A DNA stretch of 15,324 nt from Geobacter sp. (lineage in GTDB: Bacteria; Desulfobacterota; Desulfuromonadia; Geobacterales; Geobacteraceae). The notes beneath the pieces are model-generated. The model saw only the letters and a program-made list of their open reading frames with translations, had not been told where the DNA came from and made no database searches. How positions within the stretch are numbered: the first letter of the stretch is position 1; the number at the start of each line of letters is the position of its first letter. A program made the translations under genes and the position numbers. Location: the NCBI GenBank assembly GCA_003499925.1, contig DNRQ01000131.1, positions 13,469-28,792 on the forward strand, in the 5' to 3' direction. Below, piece by piece: positions 5,871 through 13,589 of this stretch.

Positions 5871-8018
5871 TTACCCTGCGCTGATCGGAAACAGCAGCGA
5901 AAAGACGCTCCCCTTGCCGTCCCCTTCGACCCAGACGGCCCCTCCATGGACATCCATGATGCCCCGGACGATGGAGAGCCCGAGCCCGGAACCCTTGGAC
6001 ATGAAGGCTGCGTTGCCGGAGGAGTGGTGGGCGATGTCCCCCACCCCGTAGAACTTGTCGAAGATCCTGACCCGCTCGTCGGCCGGAATCCCTATGCCGG
6101 AGTCTATCACCTGCAACAGGTAATAGCGCTGGGCAGCAGCCAGCCCGTTGGGAAAATCCTGGTAGAAGGGACGCAGCGTCGGCGCCATCGCCTTTAACTC
6201 CGACCGTTTCAGCACCCGGCCGGTCAGCAACACCTCGCCTCCGTCAGGGGTGAACTTGATCGCGTTCTCCAACAGGTTTTTCACCGCCAGCATGGCAAAT
6301 CCCTCGTCCACCGGCACGGGGGTCTCGTCTCCGCCGATGCGCACCCGGATCTGCCGCTCCGAAAGCGGCAGCGCGAACAGGTCGTGCGTCTCCCTGCAAA
6401 GCTGCATCAGGTTGGCCGGCTTCTTCTGGGGGAGCGGCCCCTGCGCCTCGATGCGCGATATGGAGAGGAGGTCCTCCACCAGCTTCCTCAGTTGGACCGT
6501 CCCCTCGTAAACCGAGACGAAGATGGAGTGCTGCTCCGGGGTCATCTGGATGCCGGAGTATTTCAGCAGGAACTCGACGCCCCCCAGGATGGAGGTGATC
6601 GGAGTCTTGAGTTCGTGGGAGGCGATGCCGATGAAGTTGTTCTTCGCCGTGTTCAGCCGCCCCAGCTCGATGTTTGCCCGCTTCACCTGCTGCAGGTTTT
6701 CCCTCAACTCCTCCTTGCTCCGGTAGAGTTCTTCCGCCTTCTCCTTCATCTTGTCGTAGAGATTGTAGTTCTCGATCAGCACCGCGAGCTGCCCCGCGAT
6801 CGAGGAGAGCAGGAAGACGTCCCTATCGCTGTAACTGCGCTCGGCACGGGTCCCGACGGTCATCACTCCCATCACTTCCTGCCCTATCTTGAGCGGCACG
6901 GAGCACCAGGAGCGCAGCCCCATCTCGACGGCTGCAGCCTTCGCCTGGACCGGAAACCTGCCGTCGGGTTCCTCGCCCCGAAAAGGGCGGCTGGAAAGTG
7001 CCAGGGAATACCACTGGGTTCCCTTGGCTAGAGAGCCCATCGCCTTTTCGAAGGCGGGTGACAGACCGAGCGCGGCCTGCAGCTTGAGCTTCCCCCCCTC
7101 TATCAGGTGGATGCAGGAGAATTCCATCTGCAGCATGTTGTGCAGTTGGAAAAGCAGGTCCCCCATCACCTTCTCGACCCCCTGGGTGTACTGGAGCCTG
7201 AACGCCACCGCGTACAGGGTGAGCAGTTCACGGTCGCTGGTCCGCTTCTCCTCCTCCACCTCCCGCCGCTTGGTGATGTCCTTGATGATGAAGACGAACC
7301 CGGAACGGTCGCTCCCCTCGAAGCGCATCGGGTAGCTCGCCACGTTGTACCACCCCTTGAGGTTGGGGAAGCAGATGTCCTCGTCGATCTCGCTTTGCAT
7401 GCTGTGCACGAACCGGAACACCTTCCCCTCCGGCTGCACGTCGCCGAAGAAGATCTGGTCGATCCTCTTGCCGATCACCGCGTCGTAGCCGCCGAAATAG
7501 GCGCTCGCCCTCCCGTTGCAGCGCGACACCACCCCTTCGGCATCGGTGATGATGATGAGATCGGAGACGGCATCGAAAACCGCCTCCCACTCGACCTTGC
7601 CCCGTACCACCGCCTCCTGGGTACGCCGGTGCGTCCGGCGCTCCTCCGCCTCGCGCAGCTCCCTCTCCAGCACGGGCCCCAGGCGCGCCAGGTTTCCCTT
7701 CATCAGGTAGTCGCTGGCCCCCGATTTCATGGCCGCCACTGCCAGGTTCTCGCCGATCTTGCCCGAGATGATGATGAAGGGGAGGTCCAGTCCGCTCTCA
7801 TGCAGCACCTGCAGGGCACCGGGCGCGTCGAAGGTGGGCATCCGGTAGTCCGACAGGACCACGTCCCATTCAGCGTCGATAAGCGCGCGCCGCATCTCCT
7901 GCGCGGTCTCCACCCTTTGGTGCACCGGCTGATAGTTGCTGCGGGAAAGCTCATGCAGCAGCAACAGGCTGTCCTCCTCCGAATCCTCGACCAGCAACAC
8001 TTTGAGCGGTTTCTTCAA
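5871..8018 (-). CDS. Hybrid REC-PAS-GAF-histidine kinase
   Basis: A 715-residue soluble kinase. The receiver is at 4-125 (acidic pair Glu11/Asp12, phospho-acceptor Asp57 in LSDYRMP, Ser85, Lys107), PAS at about 140-250, GAF at about 265-418, a coiled linker at 420-458, HisKA with SHELKTP (His468), and the ATPase with N-box Asn585, DSGIGIP (Asp639) and GSGLGL (676-681). An extra stretch of about 30 residues (602-632) stands before the Asp639 box. I chose the TTG at 8018: AAAGGA lies 6 bases upstream and overlaps the TAA of the preceding kinase, and the receiver fold starts right there. The frame stays open further upstream but that part is antisense-like shadow of the neighbour. The receiver first, kinase last order suggests that phosphorylation by a partner kinase modulates its activity. 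Input signal is unknown. Confidence 0.9.
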   Translation of the reverse strand: MKKPLKVLLVEDSEEDSLLLLHELSRSNYQPVHQRVETAQEMRRALIDAEWDVVLSDYRMPTFDAPGALQVLHESGLDLPFIIISGKIGENLAVAAMKSGASDYLMKGNLARLGPVLERELREAEERRTHRRTQEAVVRGKVEWEAVFDAVSDLIIITDAEGVVSRCNGRASAYFGGYDAVIGKRIDQIFFGDVQPEGKVFRFVHSMQSEIDEDICFPNLKGWYNVASYPMRFEGSDRSGFVFIIKDITKRREVEEEKRTSDRELLTLYAVAFRLQYTQGVEKVMGDLLFQLHNMLQMEFSCIHLIEGGKLKLQAALGLSPAFEKAMGSLAKGTQWYSLALSSRPFRGEEPDGRFPVQAKAAAVEMGLRSWCSVPLKIGQEVMGVMTVGTRAERSYSDRDVFLLSSIAGQLAVLIENYNLYDKMKEKAEELYRSKEELRENLQQVKRANIELGRLNTAKNNFIGIASHELKTPITSILGGVEFLLKYSGIQMTPEQHSIFVSVYEGTVQLRKLVEDLLSISRIEAQGPLPQKKPANLMQLCRETHDLFALPLSERQIRVRIGGDETPVPVDEGFAMLAVKNLLENAIKFTPDGGEVLLTGRVLKRSELKAMAPTLRPFYQDFPNGLAAAQRYYLLQVIDSGIGIPADERVRIFDKFYGVGDIAHHSSGNAAFMSKGSGLGLSIVRGIMDVHGGAVWVEGDGKGSVFSLLFPISAG

Positions 8019-8028
8019 TATCGTTCCT

Positions 8029-9102
8029 TTAAAGGGTGAAATAGAAAGTGGCGCCGCGGCCCGGGGCGCTTTCCGCCCAGATCCTCCCGCCGTGGCGTGC
8101 CACGATGCGCTGCGCGATGGCGAGCCCCACCCCGCTTCCCTCGAACTCGTCGGCGCGGTGCAGCCGGTGGAAGATCGTGAAGAGCTTGTCGGCATAGGCC
8201 ATTTCGAAGCCGACCCCGTTGTCCCTGACGAAATACGCCTTTTCGCCGTTGATCTGACGCGCACCGAACTCGATGCGCACCGGGTCGCTCTCCGAGCTGA
8301 ACTTCCAGGCGTTGCCGATCAGGATCTCCATCAGTTGCCGGGCCAGCCGTGGATCCGCGTCGGCGCTTACCCCCTCCTCGAGGCTGAACTCCACCTGCCG
8401 CTGCGGTGCGCCGTGCTTGAGTTCCAGGGCGATCACCCGGGCCGTGACGCTGAGGTTCACCTGCTGCCGTCTCAGCTCGCTTCTGGCCACCCGTGACAGT
8501 TGCTGCAAGGCGTCGATCAGCTCGGACATCTTGGCCGCCGCCTGACAGATCCTTGACAGGTATTCCTGCGCCTGGTGGTCCAGAACCGCATTGTAGTCGT
8601 CGAGGAGCGCGCGGCTGAAACCGTCGATGTGCCGAAGCGGTGCCTGCAGGTCATGCGATACCGAGTAGCTGAAGGTCTCCAGTTCGCGCTGGGCCGCCTC
8701 AAGCTGGGCGGCACGCTCGCCAACCTGCCTCTCGAGCGCCGCCTCGCGCTCCTGGTCACGCTTCTGGCCGCCTCTCCCATGCACCAGTACGAGCTGCGCC
8801 CGCTCCCCCTGGAACCCGCAGGGGTGCCAGATCAGCTCCGCCTCGAAACCGCTCCGGTCCTTTCGCAGCTGGCGGCCGCTCGACACCTGATCCCCCGGGG
8901 CTTCCAGGTCGATCCCGATCTCGCCTTGCACCAGGTGGGAGAGGGAGAGTTCCAGAAACTGGTTGCGCCGGTAGCCGTAGAGCCGCAGCGCCGCCTCGTT
9001 TACCGCGAGGAACCTCTGCGTCTCCCGGTGACAGACCCACATCGGCTGAGGATTCCCCTCGAATAATTCGCGGTAGCCATCATCGGTTTCAAGCAACGCC
9101 AC
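8029..9102 (-). CDS. PAS-histidine kinase (phytochrome-type HisKA)
   Basis: About 357 residues, soluble. Numbered from an upstream GTG at 9144, a PAS domain lies at 20-125, a coiled segment at 128-155, and the dimerisation box FSYSVSHDLQAPLRHIDGF has His164. The ATPase has Asn278, DNGVGF (Asp308) and GSGVGLA (336-342). The SHDLQAPLRHI form is typical of kinases related to cyanobacterial Cph1, though no chromophore domain is present. The start is uncertain: GTG at 9144 has no ribosome site, while GTG at 9102 follows AAGGGGGC, so I prefer 9102. The stop is 10 bases before the TTG of the REC-PAS-GAF kinase, so the two are translated together and probably act as a pair. Confidence 0.9.
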   Translation of the reverse strand: MALLETDDGYRELFEGNPQPMWVCHRETQRFLAVNEAALRLYGYRRNQFLELSLSHLVQGEIGIDLEAPGDQVSSGRQLRKDRSGFEAELIWHPCGFQGERAQLVLVHGRGGQKRDQEREAALERQVGERAAQLEAAQRELETFSYSVSHDLQAPLRHIDGFSRALLDDYNAVLDHQAQEYLSRICQAAAKMSELIDALQQLSRVARSELRRQQVNLSVTARVIALELKHGAPQRQVEFSLEEGVSADADPRLARQLMEILIGNAWKFSSESDPVRIEFGARQINGEKAYFVRDNGVGFEMAYADKLFTIFHRLHRADEFEGSGVGLAIAQRIVARHGGRIWAESAPGRGATFYFTL

Positions 9103-9397
9103 TTCGCCCCCTTCCCTGCTGGAGTTTGAAACAGAAATCGTCACCAGAATGTCGGCTCTGACGGAAGCAATTCTAATGAGATGCTAAGCAATCTGAAGTC
9201 CCTCCAATCTACTTGATCTACTTTACAACATTTCTCGAAAACCTAAAGCCCATGAGAAAGAAACTGCCGGTTACCCATTATTGCACCATCAGCGGATAAT
9301 TCCCAGAGTGGCGAAAAGCGGCTGTCGCGGGCCCCTCGCCCACAGATACAAGCTCCCCCTCTCCCGGAGGGTGAGGGGTTCCCGGCATAGTGGGGCT
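9103..9397. other. Leader region of the PAS kinase; gene-free
   Basis: On the minus strand GGGACTTCAGATTGCT (9202-9187) has the GG-N10-GC spacing and TTGCT half of a sigma54 promoter, but its -24 half is poor. A CCCTC/GAGGG imperfect palindrome lies near 9356-9380. I see no gene here. Confidence 0.35.
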
Positions 9398-9578
9398 AAG
9401 ATTTTCCTGATTGGCGAGAATCTTCCGCTGGAAAAACCCCCTCCCCTTCAAGGGGGGGGGGGGTGGGGATGGGGTAGTAGTACCGGCGCACAAAAACACC
9501 CCCATCCCCCTCCTGACCTCCCCCTTGAAGGGGGAGGAACCTGAACAGCGGAAGATCATCGCTAGTCAGGAAGATTTT
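9398..9578. mobile_element. MITE-like palindromic element (copy 2), no transposase
   Basis: Inverted repeats at 9398-9430 and 9546-9578 match at 27 of 33 positions. Inside are two facing G/C-run palindromes around CCCCTTCAAGGGG and CCCCCTTGAAGGGGG. The arms hold GATTGGCGAGAATCTTCCG and GACTAGCGATGATCTTCCG, clearly related to the arms of the element at 70-268. It begins about 30 bases past the stop of the REC-PAS kinase and separates the two kinase pairs. Confidence 0.6.
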
Positions 9579-9611
9579 TGGGCGAGGTGCTTCGGCGCAA
9601 CCGATCCGCTC

Positions 9612-11147
9612 TTACGCTTCTTCGTCGTCCGGCAGCGCCGGCAGGAGCATGGTGAAAAGACTCCCGGCGCCCGGCTCGCTCTCGGCCCAGATGTAGCCGC
9701 TGTGCGCATCGACCCCCTTCCTGCAGAAGGCGAGACCAAGCCCGGTGCCGCGGGTCTTGCCGAGCCGCCTGTTCCTCGCCTGCACGAAGCGGTCGAAGAT
9801 GGCACCCAGCGACTCCTGCGGGATGCCGACCCCGGTGTCCCGGACCTTGATGCTGACGAAGCGCCCTTGCCGCGGCAGATCGCGCTGGGAGTAGCTTTGC
9901 TCGGGGATGCGCCCGACCACGGACGCCACATCCTCGACCAGGTCGAGAGAAACCTCTATCTCCCCCCCCTCGGGGGTGAACTTCACGGCGTTGGAGAGGA
10001 GATTGCCCAGGATCCGGTTGAACGCGCTGCGGTCCACCGAAATCCCCGGCACCGCTTCCCCGATGGTGCTGTAGAGCCTGATGCCCCCCCGGTTGGCCAG
10101 GGTCTGGAACTTGCCGACGCCCCGGGTGATCAGCGTCGCCGGGCTCTCCTCCTTGAAGTAGAGCCGCATCTTCCCCGCCTCGAACTTGTGGATGCCGAGC
10201 AGGGTGTCGATCATCTCCACCATCTCCTCGCAACTCTCGATGGCCGCATCCAGATATTCGCACTGCTCCTCGTTCACCGGACCCAGTTTCGCCTCGCGCA
10301 CCAGGTCGATGGAGCCGACCACCGCGGTGATCGGCGACTTCAGGTCGTGGGAGAGCATGCTGACGAAGTCCTCTTTTTCCTGCTCCAGCTCCTTGAGCTT
10401 CGAGATGTCCCGGATGATCTCGACGCTCCCTACCAGCTCCCCCTCGGCATTCCTGAGCGGCGCCGCGCTGGAGAGGACCGGGATGTCCCGGGTTCCGGCC
10501 AGCATGGTGTAGGCGACGTCCAGGCACGGCTCGCCGGTCCGGAGCACCACCCGGCTCGGGAGCTCGCCACCGGCGACCTCGGCTCGCAACGCCTCCTCGA
10601 GGCTCTTCCCGGTCAGATCGCACTCTCCGGCGCAAAGCACCCTGGAGGCCTGCCGGCTCGCCGTGATGATGCGCCCCTGCATGTCGACTGCCAGCAGCAG
10701 GTCCGCCATCCCCTGGAGCACCGCCTCCATCTTGCGCCTCTCCTCGTCCAGCTGGCGCGCGAGCCGGTCCCTCTCCTTCTCGGTCTTGTGCATGCCGATG
10801 GCCCGCTTCACCTTCTGCAGCATCTCCTCGGTCTCGAACGGCTTGGAGATGTAGTCGCGAGCCCCCTTGTGCAGGGTGTCAACGGCGATATTCTCGCTGC
10901 CGTGCGCGGTCATCATCACCACCGGCGTCTCTTCGACCCTGATCCTGCTCAACACCTCCAGCCCGTCCATGCGCGGCATCTTTATGTCGAGCATGATCAG
11001 GGAGAAATCTTCCCGGTCGATCGCCTCGAGCGCCTCCACCCCGTCACGCGCCCGCACCGTCTGGTAGCCGGCATCCTCCAGCTGCAGCTTCAGGATAAGC
11101 GCGATATCGGGCTCATCGTCAACGATGAGAATCCTGTCCTTTTCCAT
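9612..11147 (-). CDS. Hybrid REC-PAS-histidine kinase
   Basis: A 511-residue soluble protein. The receiver spans 4-120 (Asp10/Asp11, phospho-acceptor Asp54 in MLDIKMPRMDG, Thr80, Lys102), then a coiled linker (120-140), PAS (about 140-250), HisKA with SHDLKSP (His267) and an ATPase with NLLSNAVKF (Asn386), DTGVGIP (Asp437) and GTGLGL (467-472). All catalytic residues are present. An extra stretch of about 30 residues (402-430) lies before the Asp437 box, as in the other REC kinase of this window. The ATG at 11147 follows GGGGAGAGAG and overlaps the end of the upstream membrane kinase by 29 bases, which indicates translational coupling. The likely role is to receive phosphate from that kinase and pass the signal on by its own kinase activity; this is inference. 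Confidence 0.95.
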   Translation of the reverse strand: MEKDRILIVDDEPDIALILKLQLEDAGYQTVRARDGVEALEAIDREDFSLIMLDIKMPRMDGLEVLSRIRVEETPVVMMTAHGSENIAVDTLHKGARDYISKPFETEEMLQKVKRAIGMHKTEKERDRLARQLDEERRKMEAVLQGMADLLLAVDMQGRIITASRQASRVLCAGECDLTGKSLEEALRAEVAGGELPSRVVLRTGEPCLDVAYTMLAGTRDIPVLSSAAPLRNAEGELVGSVEIIRDISKLKELEQEKEDFVSMLSHDLKSPITAVVGSIDLVREAKLGPVNEEQCEYLDAAIESCEEMVEMIDTLLGIHKFEAGKMRLYFKEESPATLITRGVGKFQTLANRGGIRLYSTIGEAVPGISVDRSAFNRILGNLLSNAVKFTPEGGEIEVSLDLVEDVASVVGRIPEQSYSQRDLPRQGRFVSIKVRDTGVGIPQESLGAIFDRFVQARNRRLGKTRGTGLGLAFCRKGVDAHSGYIWAESEPGAGSLFTMLLPALPDDEEA

Positions 11148-13407
11148 CTCTCTCCCCTATGACCGGTACGGTAAAACTGAAGGTATTGCCCCACTCTTTG
11201 GCTGCCGTGTAAAAGATCCGCCCGTGATGGCGCTCGACGATCTCCTTGCAGATCGCCAGTCCCAAACCGGTACCGGCCACCTTGCCACGCTCCGAACTCT
11301 CTATCTGCTGGAACTTCTTGAAAAGCTTGTCCCGGTCCGACCACTTGATCACCTGGCCGCGGTCCGCCACCGAGACGGTCACGTAGTTCCCCTCCTGCTC
11401 CGCGGTCACCATGACCACCTTCCCCTCCGGCGAGAACTTCACCGCGTTGGAGAGGAGGTTGGTGACCACCTGGATCAGCCGGTCGCTGTCCCCGTAGACC
11501 AGCGGCAGGTGCTGCCCCACGCTGTTCACCACGGTGATGTCCCGCCCCATGGCATAGGACTTGATCTCCTCGACCGCGTACACGGTCACCTCGCCGACCG
11601 AGACCGGCTTGAAGTTGAAGATCATCCCCCCCGACTCGATCCCGGATATGTCCAGTATCTCGCTGATCAGCCGGATCAGCCGCTGGGTGTTCCTCAGGCA
11701 GACCGCCAGGAGCTGCCGCTCGATCTCGGTGAGCCACTTGCCCCGGGTAAGGAGCAGCTGCAGGGAGCCCTTCATCGAGGTGAGCGGCGTCTTCAGCTCG
11801 TGGGAGACGGTGGAGATGAACTCGGTCTTCATCCGGTCCACCTGCTCCTCCACGGTGACGTCCCTGATGGAGAGGACCATGCCGGCGAAGTGCCCCTGCT
11901 CGTCGGAGAGCGAGGAGAGGTAGACGTTCAACCGCTTCCCCTTGACCGAGAGCTCTTCCCTGCTCCCGATGGGGCGGTTCGACTCCCCGAGTTCCCTGAT
12001 GCGCTCAAGCAGCGGGGAGAATCCCTCGCTGGCGCAGACCTGCTCGATCGGCTGTCCTATCACCCGGTGCGGGACCAGCTCGAACATCTGCTGGGCGGCC
12101 GGATTGAAGAGGACCACCCGGTTGTTCAGGTCGGTGACCACCACACCCTCCGCCATGCTGGTCAGCACCGCCTCCAGCCTCCCCATCTCCATGGTGAGCG
12201 CGCAGGTGCGCTGCACCACCATCTTCTCCAGTTGCTCGTTCAACTCCTGCAGGTCGACCGTCTTGCGGGTGATGATCTGGTCCCGTTCCTTGAGCGCGCA
12301 GGCCATGGTGTTGAACGAGGAGGCGAGCATGCCGACCTCGTCGTCGTGGCTGTCCTCCACCCGCTGGTCCAGGTCCCCCTCCTCGATCCTGCGGGCGCCG
12401 GCGGCGAGCTGGCGCAGCGGGCCGGTCAGCTGGCGCGACGCCACGAAGGCGAGCGCGAAGGAGCAGAGGATGCCGAGAAACGCCGAGGCGAGGATGTTGT
12501 CCAGGTTTTCCCGCCTGATCTTCTTGAAGCTCTCGGTGGAGACGGCGACCGAGAGCGACCCTACGAAATCCCCCCTGCTGTTCAGCAGCGGGTCTATGGC
12601 GGTCTCGTACAGCCTGGGGCCCAGCTCCGCCTCCCCCCTGAACACCTCCCCCCTCTCCAGCACGTCGATCACCCGCGGGGAGAGGCTGGTCGATCCGGGA
12701 AAGTGCTCAGCCAGGGTGCTGGCGATCCTAAAGCCCCGCTGGGTGATGGTCACCTCCACGTCGCTTCCGAACAGTTCCTTCAACTCGCTCGGCAGGTTCT
12801 GGCGCTGGTTCAGGATCTCTCCGGTGACGATGCATCCCAGCACCTTGCCGTCGGCATCGAGCACGGGAACAGCCACCGTCACCACGAGCGCCTCGCCGTT
12901 TTCCTTCTGAAGCCGGCAGTAGTCCCGGACTCCCGCCCGGCACAAGAGCGCCGCCGGGACGATCTCCGTTGAGATGATCACCCTCTTGCCGGCCAGCGCC
13001 TGGTCCAGCACCCCCGGCAGGTCGAAGCGTTCGCCGTTCGCACTGCCGTCCAGCCGGGCCAGCACCCTCTTGTCCGCATCGACCATGACCATCAGTTGCA
13101 GGAACGGGAGCACGGCATGCCAGCGCTCCAGCCTGTCGGAGAGCCAGGCGCGGTTTCCCGTGCGGATCTGCTGCTGCACGACGTCGGACATGGTCGGCTG
13201 CAGCAGAGAGAACTTGACGATCTGGGCCCGTTCCAGGTACTGGCTGCGTGCGAACTTGAGGTTTGCCTCCAGGTTCTTGTCGATCTCGGTGCGGAGCGAG
13301 GCGCTCAGGGTCTTCATGGTGGAGTAGAGGAGGGTGGAATAGGAGACAAGCAGTATGGCGAGGATGGACAGGAGCAGTTTTGTTCTTATGCCAAAACGTG
13401 GTTGCAT
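11119..13407 (-). CDS. Membrane sensor histidine kinase (Cache-HAMP-PAS-HisKA)
   Basis: A 762-residue inner-membrane kinase. The first membrane helix is at about 9-31, followed by a periplasmic sensor of about 270 residues that looks like a double Cache domain and has a Cys pair (156 and 164), then a second helix near 305-326, HAMP 325-380, a coiled coil, PAS 405-518, SHELKTP (His536) and an ATPase with NLLSNAVKF (Asn654), DRGQV (Asp682) and GTGLGL (712-717). The second glycine of the DxGxG box is Val686, which is unusual. The ATG at 13407 is chosen because AAAGGA lies at best distance; a GTG directly before it is also possible. It is first in the kinase series, downstream of gpsA, and overlaps the REC-PAS kinase by 29 bases. 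The ligand is unknown; Cache sensors commonly bind small organic molecules. Confidence 0.95.
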   Translation of the reverse strand: MQPRFGIRTKLLLSILAILLVSYSTLLYSTMKTLSASLRTEIDKNLEANLKFARSQYLERAQIVKFSLLQPTMSDVVQQQIRTGNRAWLSDRLERWHAVLPFLQLMVMVDADKRVLARLDGSANGERFDLPGVLDQALAGKRVIISTEIVPAALLCRAGVRDYCRLQKENGEALVVTVAVPVLDADGKVLGCIVTGEILNQRQNLPSELKELFGSDVEVTITQRGFRIASTLAEHFPGSTSLSPRVIDVLERGEVFRGEAELGPRLYETAIDPLLNSRGDFVGSLSVAVSTESFKKIRRENLDNILASAFLGILCSFALAFVASRQLTGPLRQLAAGARRIEEGDLDQRVEDSHDDEVGMLASSFNTMACALKERDQIITRKTVDLQELNEQLEKMVVQRTCALTMEMGRLEAVLTSMAEGVVVTDLNNRVVLFNPAAQQMFELVPHRVIGQPIEQVCASEGFSPLLERIRELGESNRPIGSREELSVKGKRLNVYLSSLSDEQGHFAGMVLSIRDVTVEEQVDRMKTEFISTVSHELKTPLTSMKGSLQLLLTRGKWLTEIERQLLAVCLRNTQRLIRLISEILDISGIESGGMIFNFKPVSVGEVTVYAVEEIKSYAMGRDITVVNSVGQHLPLVYGDSDRLIQVVTNLLSNAVKFSPEGKVVMVTAEQEGNYVTVSVADRGQVIKWSDRDKLFKKFQQIESSERGKVAGTGLGLAICKEIVERHHGRIFYTAAKEWGNTFSFTVPVIGERDGKGQDSHR

Positions 13408-13425
13408 CACCTATCCTTTAAAAGC

Positions 13426-13589
13426 AGATTAAGATTAAGATTGAGATTAAGAGGGAGAGGAAGGTTCACCGACTGCCTCATCCTGAACCTCAACAATGCT
13501 GATTCCAGGGGAGGTATGTTCACCTGAGCTGACTTGGCATCCTCTTTTCACTTTGATCTCAATCTTAATCTCAATCTTAATCTGATTTT
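13426..13589. repeat. Inverted pair of hexamer arrays filling the gpsA-kinase gap
   Basis: The left array 13426-13452 is (AGATTA)-type hexamers; the right array 13555-13589 is (AATCTT/AATCTC) hexamers in inverted sense. A 21-bp perfect inverted repeat lies at 13432-13452 and 13563-13583 with a 110-base loop. The right array includes part of the gpsA stop codon and the left one ends within 10 bases of the kinase Shine-Dalgarno. Confidence 0.85.

Noticed and set aside
5697..6197. Plus-strand frame starting with a 12-residue repeat (MGRGEGIISPSF)
   Set aside because: The repeat comes from the 36-bp DNA array being a multiple of three; the frame then runs antisense into the kinase.
8019..8264. 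N-terminal extension of the REC-PAS-GAF kinase up to 8264
   Set aside because: The added 82 residues overlap the 3' end of the preceding kinase gene in another frame and look like shadow sequence; the receiver fold begins at the TTG at 8018.
9411..11162. 583-codon plus-strand frame across the REC-PAS kinase
   Set aside because: It starts in repeat DNA and runs antisense through a kinase with all family motifs; its composition is that of GC-rich shadow frames.
11125..12972. 615-codon plus-strand frame opposite the membrane kinase
   Set aside because: It is antisense to a kinase with clear domains and shows no recognisable protein features.
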